Program-made: the position numbers and the translations under genes
Notes under the pieces: model-generated
Seen by the model: only the letters and a program-made list of their open reading frames with translations
Database searches by the model: none
What the model was told of the DNA's origin: nothing
In this document: in pieces, positions 10,719-20,985 of the stretch
Layout of the letters: each line of letters begins with the position of its first letter
How positions within the stretch are numbered: the stretch's first letter is position 1
Assembly: GCA_026645735.1 (NCBI GenBank)
Contig: JAPKMT010000010.1
Span: 1 to 64,000, forward strand
From: Flexilinea sp.
Lineage (GTDB): Bacteria > Chloroflexota > Anaerolineae > Anaerolineales > Anaerolineaceae
Reading direction: 5' to 3'
DNA length: 64,000 nt

Positions 10719-10841
10719 CAGCAATTCGAAATATGGATTGGCTTTTCGTATCAATCAAGAAAATTTGTTGTTCTTATGGTTTTGCGCAAAGCGCAAAACC
10801 ATAAGAACAACAAAGAATTCTTTTCATACTTCGAATTACTG
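10719..10841. mobile_element. MITE-like element copy 3 (long arm left)
   Basis: cagcaattcgaaatatgg ... cttcgaattactg. Perfect 23-bp hairpin 10765-10787/10791-10813. Perfect 9-bp direct repeat ccgtaatta at 10710-10718 and 10842-10850. Confidence 0.92.
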
Positions 10842-10959
10842 CCGTAATTATTAAAAAAATGTTCAAAAAAAATAGTCTCAAGAAAATGTCTTGGAACCAG
10901 TTACCTGTACTATCTTATTGAAAAAAATAAGTAAATCTATGTTTGATGCCATAAACAGG

Positions 10960-11871
10960 TTATGAGTCACAATGCAGGATGTATTCTCCTTCAATCCTCT
11001 TAATTGCGCCTCCTCCAAAAGTAACTCTGATGTTCCCATGTACATCTATTGATTTTTGAAGTTTCACAATATTAAATCGATCGTGGTACTGATTTTGTTC
11101 TATGCGCAAAGTCGGTTGTTCCCACATATTTTGCTGGAGCAGATAATAACCAAACGCTGAATTTCCTGATCCCGTCGCAGGATCTTCCAGATAACCAAAA
11201 GTTGCTGCAAAAACCCGGACTCGGAAATCGTTTTCCGGAAAGCTGGTTTCATCGGAAAAAACTTCAATTATGTGGATCTGATTATTTTGCGAAAACTCTT
11301 TTAAAGTGTAAAAATCCGGATTCATTTGAAGGACTGTTTCTAATGATCGTATTGGAACCAATAAAGTGATCAAACCTGCATTGATAATTTTAACTGGATA
11401 ATCCGTATTGATTTCATTTTTTTCAATACTCAAAGCGGATGCAATCTCTTGAATTGATGGAGAAAATTGATAATACTTTGGCGAAGGGGACATAATAAAA
11501 ACCGAATTTTCCTCAGCAATTCGGTTTTCTACCGGTAATTCTCCGTCATTGGTCAGGATCGCAATCTTTTTTTTTGATTTTATAGAATCCATGACGGAAA
11601 AAAGCTCATATAAAATCGCAATCGTAGCGTGTCCACAAAAATTAACTTCTTTTTCAGAGGAGTAGTACTTCAAGCGAAATTTTTCATCCGATTCAGGAAA
11701 TACAAAACCGGTTTCACTAACAAATCCTTTTAATTCTTTGGCAATTTGTTGCATCTTTTCATCAGTGATATTGTCAGATGGGCGCAGCAGGATCATCCCG
11801 GCAGGATTCCCATCGGAGTTTTCCGTTGCAAATGCATCAATTTTCTTAAATTGAAATCGTTCTTCTGCCAT
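10960..11871 (-). CDS. PhzF family isomerase
   Basis: FKKIDAFATENSDGNPAGMILL, EVNFCGHATIA, EDPATGSGNSAFGYYL; start chosen at MAEERFQF, ORF extends to 11925. Confidence 0.85.
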   Translation of the reverse strand: MAEERFQFKKIDAFATENSDGNPAGMILLRPSDNITDEKMQQIAKELKGFVSETGFVFPESDEKFRLKYYSSEKEVNFCGHATIAILYELFSVMDSIKSKKKIAILTNDGELPVENRIAEENSVFIMSPSPKYYQFSPSIQEIASALSIEKNEINTDYPVKIINAGLITLLVPIRSLETVLQMNPDFYTLKEFSQNNQIHIIEVFSDETSFPENDFRVRVFAATFGYLEDPATGSGNSAFGYYLLQQNMWEQPTLRIEQNQYHDRFNIVKLQKSIDVHGNIRVTFGGGAIKRIEGEYILHCDS

Positions 11872-12160
11872 GATATTTTTACTTCCTGCCTGATCTAAAA
11901 AAATATTTCGAAATTCGTAGAACACAATTTGTCATTCTTATATTCATAAGTAAAAGAGCAATAAGTTTTGTCTTCAATTAGTTTTAAAACATGGAAAATT
12001 TCGAATCACTGTCCAAGTATTTTTTTATTCAAGTTTTTTTGTTGGATAAGTGTTTATATCCAAGTCAACGATTATGAACGACAGCTAATCGGAAAATTCT
12101 TCTGGTCCATCAAAAAACAGAATAGAATTGTTGACTACGGGTTTCCAGACTTAAAAATGT

Positions 12161-12601
12161 TTATTCGATCTTAAAACGGTAAATGTTCGTATCACGAGCC
12201 TGGAAACCACAGCGTTGATATAAACGATTTGCTGCTTCACGTGAAGGTCGGGATGTCAAATCAACTGTTTTGGCACCTTCAGCTTTTGCCCGTTCTAAAG
12301 CAGTCTTAACCAACATTTCACCGATTCCCATACCCCTTGCTTTCTCGTCGACGATCACATCTTCAATCCAGGCGCGAATTCCGGTGGGAATTCGAAAAAC
12401 GACAAGCGTCAGTGAGCCGAGAATTTCCTGTTTATTTTCTGAATTGATTGCAGCAAGTACGATGGAAGCTTTCGAATGGACCATATCCTCCAACTCTTCC
12501 CAAGTTGGTACTGCGGCAGAAGTTGATAATTGGGGGATTAATGCTGAAAAGGTATCATAAACCTGCTGAGACATTTCTGTAATTTCAATAATTTTTATCA
12601 T
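12161..12601 (-). CDS. GNAT family N-acetyltransferase
   Basis: VIVDEKARGMGIGEMLVKTALERAKAEGAKTVDLTSRPSREAANRLYQRCGF. Confidence 0.9.
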   Translation of the reverse strand: MIKIIEITEMSQQVYDTFSALIPQLSTSAAVPTWEELEDMVHSKASIVLAAINSENKQEILGSLTLVVFRIPTGIRAWIEDVIVDEKARGMGIGEMLVKTALERAKAEGAKTVDLTSRPSREAANRLYQRCGFQARDTNIYRFKIE

Positions 12602-12680
12602 ACAGCCTCAAAAATGCTAAAAAATATAAAGAATTTATGGATCTATTATAATACGTCAATACCAAACAACGCTCATTCAT

Positions 12681-12801
12681 CCACAATTTTAAAAATGAGC
12701 CTGCTTTTGGAATCATTCGGAAAATTTGCTGTGGTGTTATTTTCACACTTTACATAAAACATCACCACAACAAATAACTCTTTCCAAATTTCGAAGCACT
12801 G
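12681..12801. mobile_element. MITE-like element copy 4 (degenerate)
   Basis: Decayed left end ccacaattttaaaaatgag, right end atttcgaagcactg. Imperfect hairpin around ttgctgtggtgtt...atcaccacaacaa. Flanks ctcattcat (12672-12680) / ctcattctt (12802-12810), 8/9. Confidence 0.75.
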
Positions 12802-12971
12802 CTCATTCTTATGAAGTGACTCGAAATCTTTATTTAATATTCGAATAAAGAGAGTGTATTTCAAAAAACTGCAATTGTGAATTGAGACCTGCAGACCGGG
12901 TACAATTATAGAGATTATGATTTAATTTCTTTTCTTTCATCCGGGTAAACTTTTTTGTATGTGAGGTAATT

Positions 12972-13211
12972 ATGACGGAAAAATTTTCGGAAATTGAGCA
13001 AATTAAGGGACTCATTGCGGAATTGGATGATTATATCAACCATTATCACGGCGGATCCGTTTCTTTCGTTTCTTATGATGGGAAAATCGTTAGAATTCGT
13101 CTTGGCGGAGCCTGTGAGGATTGTCCCATGTCCTCTTCCACTGTTCATGGCTGGGTAGAAGGTACGCTACGTCAATTCTTTCCAAAAATAGAATCTGTTG
13201 AAGAAATCTGA
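12972..13211 (+). CDS. NifU-like C-terminal (Fe-S scaffold) domain protein
   Basis: LGGACEDCPMSSSTVHGWVEGTLRQFFP: CxxC NifU C-terminal motif; 79 aa. Confidence 0.8.
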   Translation: MTEKFSEIEQIKGLIAELDDYINHYHGGSVSFVSYDGKIVRIRLGGACEDCPMSSSTVHGWVEGTLRQFFPKIESVEEI

Positions 13212-13340
13212 GAACAATTCGTTTCTTATATAAATTAATGAATTGGGATCATCGGAAAGATCGGTATATTTCTTGCATCGTATCTTTTGAAGAATAATTT
13301 ATTAATGCCGATATTCGGCGGAATTATAAAGGAGTACACT

Positions 13341-13676
13341 ATGCGCAAAGGAATAGCAATTTTGCTGGGACTGATTTTAATACTGTTTAGTGCAATCAGA
13401 CTTCTGCCTTTTTTTGGTATCACAGTCTCCGTTGTAGGTTTTTCATTGGATGCATGGTTTCCGGTTGTTTTCATTCTTATTGGTTTATGTGAAATTATAA
13501 TAAATCCTTCCGTCAATTGGCTGATCGGCATCGCTATGATCGTTTTGGGTGCAATCGATCTGGTGAAAAATATCGGAGTCGGCATTCCGATCTTATCGGT
13601 TATTGACACAAAAACAATGTTGCTTCCAGCATTTATTTTTTTGTATGGCATAAAAGTGCTATTTACTTCGAAATAA
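13341..13676 (+). CDS. Small membrane protein (LiaF-TM-like)
   Basis: Start MRKGIAILLGLILILFSAIRLL chosen within ORF 13287-13676; three to four TM helices. Confidence 0.55.
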   Translation: MRKGIAILLGLILILFSAIRLLPFFGITVSVVGFSLDAWFPVVFILIGLCEIIINPSVNWLIGIAMIVLGAIDLVKNIGVGIPILSVIDTKTMLLPAFIFLYGIKVLFTSK

Positions 13677-13843
13677 TTTCATTCTGAAAAGAATCTCAAT
13701 TTCTTTTCGAATGCTTTTGCATAAAAAAAAGAATTCTCATTATTCTTGGGTCCGAGTTGGCATAACAAGTATAAAGAGAGTTCTCTTTTTTTCTAAATAA
13801 AAATACAAAACCGTTGGGCTCTAGTCGTTTTTGTATCAGGATT

Positions 13844-13944
13844 CAGCAATTCAAAATTTTGAAAAATCTTTTGTTGTGTTGTTCTTGCGCGAAGCCCAAA
13901 AACAACACAACAACATATAATCCTCCCCATATTTCGAATCGCTG
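13844..13944. mobile_element. MITE-like element copy 5 (short, 101 bp)
   Basis: cagcaattcaaaa ... catatttcgaatcgctg. Hairpin 13871-13890/13894-13913 with mismatches. No clear 9-bp flank repeat. Confidence 0.75.
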
Positions 13945-14004
13945 GATTTAAATTCAGCGATTATTTTTCTCACTCAGGGGTAAAATATAAGCGGAGAACT
14001 TCAT

Positions 14005-14688
14005 ATGGAATATTTGTTTGATACGGTAAACATTTCTGATATCCATAAATACATGGATATTTTTCCGATAGCGGGTATCACAAGCAATCCCTCAATTATT
14101 TATCAACATGGAAAAATTGATTTTTTTAAACATTTCCGGGAAATCCGAAATCTGATTGGATTTGATCGAACGATGCATATTCAAGTTGTTTCTGAGGATG
14201 CAGACCATATTCTAAAAGATGCTGAGACCATTCTCAAGCAAATTGATGATCAAGTTTATATAAAAATTCCTGTGACTGAACAAGGTTTGTTAGCAATTCG
14301 TATTTTAAAGCAGCAAAAAATACATGTAACTGGAACTGCAATTTATACGAAAATCCAGGCGCTGACCGCTTTGGAATCTGGAGCAGATTATGTCGCTTTG
14401 TACTACAATCGGATGGAGAATATGGATATTGACCCATGCGATGTTATTAATACTACTGCTCGAATGATTCAAGACTATGGATATGCGGCAAAAATTCTGG
14501 GAGCAAGTTTTAAGAATATTGGACAGGTCAACAAAGCCCTAGAGTCTGGTGCACAAGCAGTGACAGTTCAGCCTTCTTTGCTTCATACTGCCTTTTCACT
14601 TCCAATTATTCAAAAAACAGTCGATGACTTCCGTAATGATTGGTCATCCCTATACGGAAATGTATCAATTTCTGATTTGAAACCATGA
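14005..14688 (+). CDS. Transaldolase / fructose-6-phosphate aldolase family protein
   Basis: MEYLFDTVNISDI...GITSNPSI, VYIKIPVTEQGLLAIRILKQQKIHVTGTAIYTKIQAL. Confidence 0.88.
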   Translation: MEYLFDTVNISDIHKYMDIFPIAGITSNPSIIYQHGKIDFFKHFREIRNLIGFDRTMHIQVVSEDADHILKDAETILKQIDDQVYIKIPVTEQGLLAIRILKQQKIHVTGTAIYTKIQALTALESGADYVALYYNRMENMDIDPCDVINTTARMIQDYGYAAKILGASFKNIGQVNKALESGAQAVTVQPSLLHTAFSLPIIQKTVDDFRNDWSSLYGNVSISDLKP

Positions 14689-14836
14689 AAAAACAATTTA
14701 TTTGGATGTATCGATATAAATTGGATTGATACAGTTATGCAATTTTTCAAAAAATATTAATGCGATTTTTCACGGATTATTTGGCTTACCAATACAACTT
14801 GTATTGTTTGCGAATTGTATCCCATCCAGGAATAAA

Positions 14837-15673
14837 CTACCCGAGAAATGGATTAAAAAATCGCTGTCCGTCTGAAAATGTAATGAATAAACCAATGATG
14901 GATAAGAACAGAACAGAGCCAATAACACAATAATCCATCACCTGGAAAGGACGTGCACGATACCACGTTCTTTTTTCTTTCTTTCCAAAACCTCTCAAAT
15001 CCATGGCATTACTGATTAAATCGATCCGATCAAGACTGGAGAATATCAAAGGAACAGCAATGATGGAGATCCCGGAAATTCTTTTTTTCAGCCCTGTTTT
15101 TTTGGACAAGTCGACACCGCGGGCTTGCTGAGCCTGTGAAATGTTGTGAAAATCAGTTTGAATATCCGCGATATAACGCAGTGTAATTGAAACAGCGTAA
15201 GAAATCCTGTATGGAACTCCGATGCCAGTAAGGGATGCTGCGAATTCACTTGGATCCGTAGTCAGAAGAAATAACAACGCAATCGGGACAACCGTCAAAT
15301 ATTTTAAAGTCACATTAAACAGATAAAAAAGTTGTTCCTGGGTAAGAGTGTACCGATCAGAAATTTGAAAAATCAAATGACGGGTACCATAGATCTTAAC
15401 GCCTTCTTCAGGAGAAAAAACATAGATAGCTGCATCATTTAATAAAAGGAAAAAAAAGATAAAAGCGAGAACAAAACCGACTTCTTTAAGATGGATTTTT
15501 GCCAACCGAAAAATGACTATGCTGAGAACCATTGCTGCCAGCAGAACACGGGTATCATAACTCAGCATGCAGACGATAGTCCAGGCTAAAAATGTAATCA
15601 ATTTTGTGACACCATTCAGATGATGAACCGGTGAATCCCTTTTGATGTACGATAACATTTTTACTGCTGACAT
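14837..15673 (-). CDS. ECF transporter transmembrane T component
   Basis: EcfT-like sequence with AQQARGVDL and NAMDLRGFG motifs. Confidence 0.88.
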   Translation of the reverse strand: MSAVKMLSYIKRDSPVHHLNGVTKLITFLAWTIVCMLSYDTRVLLAAMVLSIVIFRLAKIHLKEVGFVLAFIFFFLLLNDAAIYVFSPEEGVKIYGTRHLIFQISDRYTLTQEQLFYLFNVTLKYLTVVPIALLFLLTTDPSEFAASLTGIGVPYRISYAVSITLRYIADIQTDFHNISQAQQARGVDLSKKTGLKKRISGISIIAVPLIFSSLDRIDLISNAMDLRGFGKKEKRTWYRARPFQVMDYCVIGSVLFLSIIGLFITFSDGQRFFNPFLG

Positions 15674-17376
15674 GACTGACGTGCCTCCCTGTCAAAGCTG
15701 ATAAATTTCTTAACGAATTCAAATGGATCCGTGATGGCGGCACTTTTTGCCAGTGAAAAGAGGCTGGTTTCTTTCAGGTTTGCAGGTTTGATGACACTAT
15801 CATCCGTTAATACTTTCGCCGGGTGATTATCACAAATTAATTTACCATCTGCAATAACAATCGCCCGTTGTGTATATTCCAGGATCAGGTGCATATCATG
15901 TGTAATCAATAAAATTGTTTTTCCTCGTTTCTGCAACGTTTGGAGAAATTCCATGATTTCGGTATAGTGCCGAAGATCTTGTCCCGCAGTCGGCTCATCC
16001 AGGAGAATAATCTGAGGTTCAAGAACCAATATTGACGCAATAGTGACTCGTTTCTTTTGCCCGTAAGATAGGGCAGAAATCGGCCAATTGCGGTAGGAGT
16101 ATAATCCACAGACTCGAAGTGTTGCCTCAACGCGTTCAGATATTTCGTTTTGCGGAACATCCCGTAATTTTAAACCGAGTCCAACTTCATCCCGAATCAA
16201 AACCTGGGAAATCATCTGGTTGGGATTTTGCATGACAAGTCCTGCGAAGTCAGCACGTTCTCGGATTGAAGTATGAACCATATCTCTTCCGAAAAGTTCA
16301 ATCGTGCCTTTTTCCGGTTTTTCAAATCCGCATATGAGTTTACATAAAGTGCTTTTGCCGGCGCCATTTTTCCCTACAATGGCTGTCATTTCACCTTCAC
16401 ATATATTAAAGTTGATGTTTTCCAAAACAACTCTGTCAGCGGAGTAAGAGAAACAAACATCTGAAAACGATAATACCGCATTTGATTGGGGAAGAATTTT
16501 TGTCTCTGCAGTTTGTTCGAACCAATGCTGAAGTGGTTTTTTAATGGTGTCCATATTCATCAAACTGATGCTGCTTGGATGCATTTGTTCTGTTATTTTA
16601 ATGCCGGCATATTTCAATGCTGTAACATATAGCGGTTCACGTATTCCATAAGTACCAAGCAAACCGGAAGCAAGGATTTTGTCTGGTGTGGTATCTGCAA
16701 TGATTTTTCCTTCACCCATCAATACAATTCGATCCATAGGACGCCAAAGAACATCTTCAAGGCGGTGTTCTATGATAATCACCGTAGATCCTGTGTTTTT
16801 TGCCAGGTCATCAATTAATTCCATTGCATATCTTCCCGTTGCCGGATCCAGATTCGCCAGTGGTTCATCAAATAACAAAATATTAACCCGATCGATCAGC
16901 ACTCCTGCCAACGAAACTCTTTGCTTTTGTCCTCCGGACAGCTCTCTGGGTGTTGATCCCAGATGAGAATTGATATCCACTAATCGACTTGTCTTTTCGA
17001 CTCTGGAAATCATTTCTTTTTGATCAATGGCATCATTTTCCAGTGCAAAAGCGATATCCTCTCCGACTGTTTGAGCAACAAATTGTCCGTCAGAATCCTG
17101 CAGTACAGTTCCAACATATTTTGATATGTCAAAGATTTTCAGGTTTTCCGAATTTTGGCCTTCAATCCACAGACTTCCGCTGATGTTTCCTTTGTAATAA
17201 TGCGGAATTAAACCGTTGATACAATAACCCAGTGTACTTTTTCCACTGCCTGAAGGACCAGCGATAATAATCTTTTCACCGGAATGGATTATTAAATTGA
17301 TGTCGATTAATGTTGGATTTGATTGTGCTCGATATTGAAAATTGAAATTGGTAAATTCTATGATCGGTTTTTGCAT
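15661..17376 (-). CDS. ECF transporter ATPase with two fused ABC domains
   Basis: Two Walker A motifs (GPSGSGKST, GKNGAGKST), two signature/Walker B sets. Confidence 0.93.
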   Translation of the reverse strand: MQKPIIEFTNFNFQYRAQSNPTLIDINLIIHSGEKIIIAGPSGSGKSTLGYCINGLIPHYYKGNISGSLWIEGQNSENLKIFDISKYVGTVLQDSDGQFVAQTVGEDIAFALENDAIDQKEMISRVEKTSRLVDINSHLGSTPRELSGGQKQRVSLAGVLIDRVNILLFDEPLANLDPATGRYAMELIDDLAKNTGSTVIIIEHRLEDVLWRPMDRIVLMGEGKIIADTTPDKILASGLLGTYGIREPLYVTALKYAGIKITEQMHPSSISLMNMDTIKKPLQHWFEQTAETKILPQSNAVLSFSDVCFSYSADRVVLENINFNICEGEMTAIVGKNGAGKSTLCKLICGFEKPEKGTIELFGRDMVHTSIRERADFAGLVMQNPNQMISQVLIRDEVGLGLKLRDVPQNEISERVEATLRVCGLYSYRNWPISALSYGQKKRVTIASILVLEPQIILLDEPTAGQDLRHYTEIMEFLQTLQKRGKTILLITHDMHLILEYTQRAIVIADGKLICDNHPAKVLTDDSVIKPANLKETSLFSLAKSAAITDPFEFVKKFISFDREARQSCQQ

Positions 17377-17490
17377 GGTTTCATCTTAATGATTAAAGAT
17401 GTTTTGAGATAAATCTTTCAACTCAAAACATCTTTAAGATAGGGAGGTCAAAAATTCATCCACTGAATATAGGACCTGAGTGTGAAATCA

Positions 17491-18045
17491 TTAATCTTCT
17501 TTGTTAAGGCTGCCTGTCTTTGTGCGAGTTCGTGCATAGATAGCCAGAAAAGCAGTTCCCAGTATGGCGATGGTTACTAAATTGGCAAGTCCTGCAACCA
17601 GTCCCTGCATAAAAACCTTGTCGGAAGGTTCTGCATAAATGATGATATCAAGAACAGGAGCAAGCAAACCCCAGCCGATAAGATTGGCTGCGATTTGATA
17701 AAGATTAAAGGTAACAATTTCCTTCTTGCCGAATACTCCATTTTCGATGTTGATTTTCTTCCAGGAAAGTCCGATTGCAGCACCGACAAATAGAGAAACA
17801 ATCACCCAGCTCCACCAAACGGATCCATATGCGGTAGCATCCGTTAATACATGACCGATAAAACCAATTAATGCGCCTGCAATTGGTCCAAATATGACTG
17901 CCATAAAGGCCAAAAATGCGTAGGCAGTATTGATCGTTGTATTTGGAATTCCGCTGGGAATTGAAACGAACCGGTTTAAAACAAGAAAAACCGCAGCACC
18001 TATACCGATTGCGACTATTGTACGCGTTGAAAGTTTCATATGCAT
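17491..18045 (-). CDS. ECF transporter S component, UPF0397 family
   Basis: [57 protein letters not shown]. Confidence 0.88.
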   Translation of the reverse strand: MHMKLSTRTIVAIGIGAAVFLVLNRFVSIPSGIPNTTINTAYAFLAFMAVIFGPIAGALIGFIGHVLTDATAYGSVWWSWVIVSLFVGAAIGLSWKKINIENGVFGKKEIVTFNLYQIAANLIGWGLLAPVLDIIIYAEPSDKVFMQGLVAGLANLVTIAILGTAFLAIYARTRTKTGSLNKED

Positions 18046-18127
18046 CTCCGAAAAAAAAGAATAAAAAAGACAGAAAAATCGAGTTTTCTTGTGGTCATGA
18101 TTATATCATAGGGAAACAGTTCAGCAC

Positions 18128-18250
18128 CAGCGATTTGAAATATGGGGAAAATTATTTGTTGTTGTGTTGTTTTTGCGCTCCACGCAAAAACAACACAACA
18201 ACAAATTTTATCGATTGATTCGAAAGGTTGGTTAATATTTCGAATTGCTC
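18128..18250. mobile_element. MITE-like element copy 6 (short arm left)
   Basis: cagcgatttgaaatatggggaaaatt ... atatttcgaattgctc. Perfect 23-bp hairpin 18155-18177/18183-18205. No convincing flank repeat. Confidence 0.85.
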
Positions 18251-18278
18251 ATAGCATAAAAATTTTATTGACGTTTTT

Positions 18279-20129
18279 TTATTCAACCGGTAGCACTCGC
18301 CGGTAATCTCCCCGACCAACCACTTTGAAAATCTGACCATGCCATGGATAATCAAACATTTCACTGAATTCTTTCCAGAAATGCGCATTGCCATGTTCGA
18401 TCAAGATATAATCAGCACCTGATTGATCAATATAATCAACAAATGCTTCTTTGCTGATTTCAAAATCTATCGGATTACTGCAAGGATCCCAAATAAAATA
18501 ACTGTGCCCGACGAAAAGATTGTTCAGAATAAGACAGGACAATCCTGAAGATTCTAAATCAATCGTCTGGACTATGCTTCCTTTGGGTATCGTATTTACA
18601 AATTGCTTGTACACTTTTTTTTGTTGAACCCACATGGTTTTTTCCTGCAACGGAGGGGAAAAGATTTGTTTCATTGGCGCTACAGAAAGTACATAGAAGA
18701 AAACAACCATACTTATAATGGATAGAATCCGTTTAAAAACAATAGAAGATGAATTTCGAATCATCCATAGAAGGATTGAGAAAAATGAAAGCAGCCAGGC
18801 TGTGATATATGTACCGATATAGCGATCAAAACTGTTGAGTTCTTCTCCTAATTCTGGTTCCTGAATAAATAATGCAAATAGAAATTGGAAAAAAGTATAG
18901 CCAATGAATCCAACGAGAAGGATGGAGTTTGTAATCAGAAATATTCTGGAATTGGTTGTTTTTAGTAACATATCAATAAACAATGCAAGAAAGAATAGCC
19001 CTGCAGCGATTATATACACCGGAATTTTTGCATTGAAAAAGTTTACTTCAAAAATGTGCTCCAAACCATCTAAACAGATTTGTCTTTCACGATCTGCAAT
19101 TTCCGGAGAGAATAGAAGTTGAAAATTCTGGAGTGTGAATTTCGTGGTTGAGAATATCTTCATCGGCTGAACAATCTGGTTTCGGATCTCCCAGGAAATG
19201 AATGCGATTGCAGGACCGACGATGATTATCAGGAGATTTCTGATCGGAGAACATGAAAAAAAGCCTTTCAGCGGATTTTCAGAAGAGCGGGATTTTTTCA
19301 ATTCAGAGAGCAGATCCATTCTGAAAAATAATAAGAGAATTAAAATAGCCACAAAAATCAGACAAGGTGTTTTTAGCGAAATAAAGAAAAATAAAAATAT
19401 GGATAATTGAATGGAAAAAAGCCTGTCAAATTTTTCTTCAGTAACAATCAGGAAAATCAAGGCTGCAAAGAAGATTCCCATTAAACCATCTACACGGATT
19501 GCCATCGCCTCAAAATTACATAGATATAGTACTAAGACAGAAAACATAATGGTAATGAAGATCGTCCATAAATTCTTCTTTGTGAGTTCGGGGCAGCATG
19601 CGAGAACGGCTGAAAAAAGAACGCTGAGAATTCCAAAAATGATGATACCCTGGCTGTATTTTGTTATGCTTACAAAGTAATACTGAATCAATGAAATTCC
19701 CAGAGGGTAATCTGCATGGATGATTTTTGTCGATCGTTCTCCTGTTACGTACAGTGAACGAATGAAAGCATCCCAAAATGCCAATTCATCCCAGCCATAA
19801 TAAAAGCGATTTCGAACAAAAAAACCTAATAATAAAAGTAAGACAAAAAGTATTGATAAAGGGAACAATGTATTGGCAAAACCAGGTCTTGAATTCTTTC
19901 TGAGTATCAGAAAGAGCGAATAAATTAAAAGAGTCGCGTTGAATAGAATTGAGAAATAAATTCCGATTTTCCCTATTCCGAATAGGACAAAGAAATACAA
20001 CACGAGGAATAGGCCGGAGAATCCGATTAACGGTGTTTTTTGAACCTGAATACGATATTTTACCACCGGAAAAATTAGAAAACCGGCTACATTGAGTAGA
20101 AGAATCGGAATGGCAAGAATTGCACTCAT
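18279..20129 (-). CDS. Large polytopic membrane protein, glycosyltransferase-like
   Basis: 616 aa, many TM helices, FYYGWDELAFWDAFIRSLY lumenal-loop-like segment; C-terminal soluble part. Confidence 0.5.
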   Translation of the reverse strand: MSAILAIPILLLNVAGFLIFPVVKYRIQVQKTPLIGFSGLFLVLYFFVLFGIGKIGIYFSILFNATLLIYSLFLILRKNSRPGFANTLFPLSILFVLLLLLGFFVRNRFYYGWDELAFWDAFIRSLYVTGERSTKIIHADYPLGISLIQYYFVSITKYSQGIIIFGILSVLFSAVLACCPELTKKNLWTIFITIMFSVLVLYLCNFEAMAIRVDGLMGIFFAALIFLIVTEEKFDRLFSIQLSIFLFFFISLKTPCLIFVAILILLLFFRMDLLSELKKSRSSENPLKGFFSCSPIRNLLIIIVGPAIAFISWEIRNQIVQPMKIFSTTKFTLQNFQLLFSPEIADRERQICLDGLEHIFEVNFFNAKIPVYIIAAGLFFLALFIDMLLKTTNSRIFLITNSILLVGFIGYTFFQFLFALFIQEPELGEELNSFDRYIGTYITAWLLSFFSILLWMIRNSSSIVFKRILSIISMVVFFYVLSVAPMKQIFSPPLQEKTMWVQQKKVYKQFVNTIPKGSIVQTIDLESSGLSCLILNNLFVGHSYFIWDPCSNPIDFEISKEAFVDYIDQSGADYILIEHGNAHFWKEFSEMFDYPWHGQIFKVVGRGDYRRVLPVE

Positions 20130-20190
20130 AGAAAAACGACTTTATATTTCAAAATACTGTAATTTATAAAAACGTTGATACGTTTTAAAA

Positions 20191-20982
20191 TCACTTTGTG
20201 AAAGAAGTTGGCCCATCTTTACAGACCAGCCAGGCTTTTTTGCTTCCCGGTTTGTCAGCAGGTTCTTTCCAGGTATCCGGCATTTCAATCTTACAGTTAC
20301 CGCACAGACCCATCCCGCAGCGCATGATTGCTTCCCAGGATAACTGACGAGGAATACCATACCGCTCACATAATGCATCGATTCCAAAAAGCATTTTTTT
20401 CGGTCCACAGGCATACACACATGCGTTTTGAATATCCGCTAAATTTTGGATAGTTTCCTCCAAAGGTACAGTCACAAAACCCTGAATGCCTCGAGTTCCA
20501 TCATTCGTAGTGATGTGCAATGTTACCGGGAGCTTTTCAAATTCGTCAACGAGTATGAGTAAGTCAGATGATCTGGCTCCCAGAAAAACATGCACGTTGA
20601 TATCTTTTTTTAAAAGCGTTTCTGCCAAAAAAAGGAGTGGTGAGGCACCATATCCGCCTCCAACCAGGAGCGCATTTTCCCCGTACGGCTTATATCCCTG
20701 GCCGAATGGCCCCCGAATCCATAATCGGTCGCCAGGTTGATATCGATCGATTTGACCGGATATTTTTCCGACATCAGCAATTGTGATCATAAGTGGATCG
20801 CTTGCTGCAACACTAAAAGGTTTTTCTCCCATTCCGGGAATCCAGACAAGGATAAATTGCCCTGGCTCACTTTGCATGGATTCTTTCATGATGAGGCTGT
20901 GTGTTTTCTCATTTTCAATTTTTACTTTATCAACTGTAAAAACTCTGGATTTTTTTCCTTCATTAAATAATGGTTTTTCCAT
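20191..20982 (-). CDS. pyrK: Dihydroorotate dehydrogenase electron transfer subunit
   Basis: FAD/NAD domain plus RCGMGLCGNC...WLVCKDGP [2Fe-2S] motif; adjacent to pyrD. Confidence 0.85.
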   Translation of the reverse strand: MEKPLFNEGKKSRVFTVDKVKIENEKTHSLIMKESMQSEPGQFILVWIPGMGEKPFSVAASDPLMITIADVGKISGQIDRYQPGDRLWIRGPFGQGYKPYGENALLVGGGYGASPLLFLAETLLKKDINVHVFLGARSSDLLILVDEFEKLPVTLHITTNDGTRGIQGFVTVPLEETIQNLADIQNACVYACGPKKMLFGIDALCERYGIPRQLSWEAIMRCGMGLCGNCKIEMPDTWKEPADKPGSKKAWLVCKDGPTSFTK

Positions 20983-20985
20983 AAT

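Noticed and set aside
14791-14806. Palindrome aatacaacttgtatt downstream of the ECF operon
   Set aside because: Short and single occurrence; could be chance, no family relation.
18155-18205. Interpreting the long hairpins simply as intrinsic terminators
   Set aside because: Conserved termini, fixed length, random orientation and 9-bp flanking repeats point to transposition; most lack a proper T tract immediately after the stem. Terminator activity may be secondary.
20141-20158. tatatttcaaaatactg as a truncated MITE end
   Set aside because: AT-rich similarity over one short end only; likely chance.
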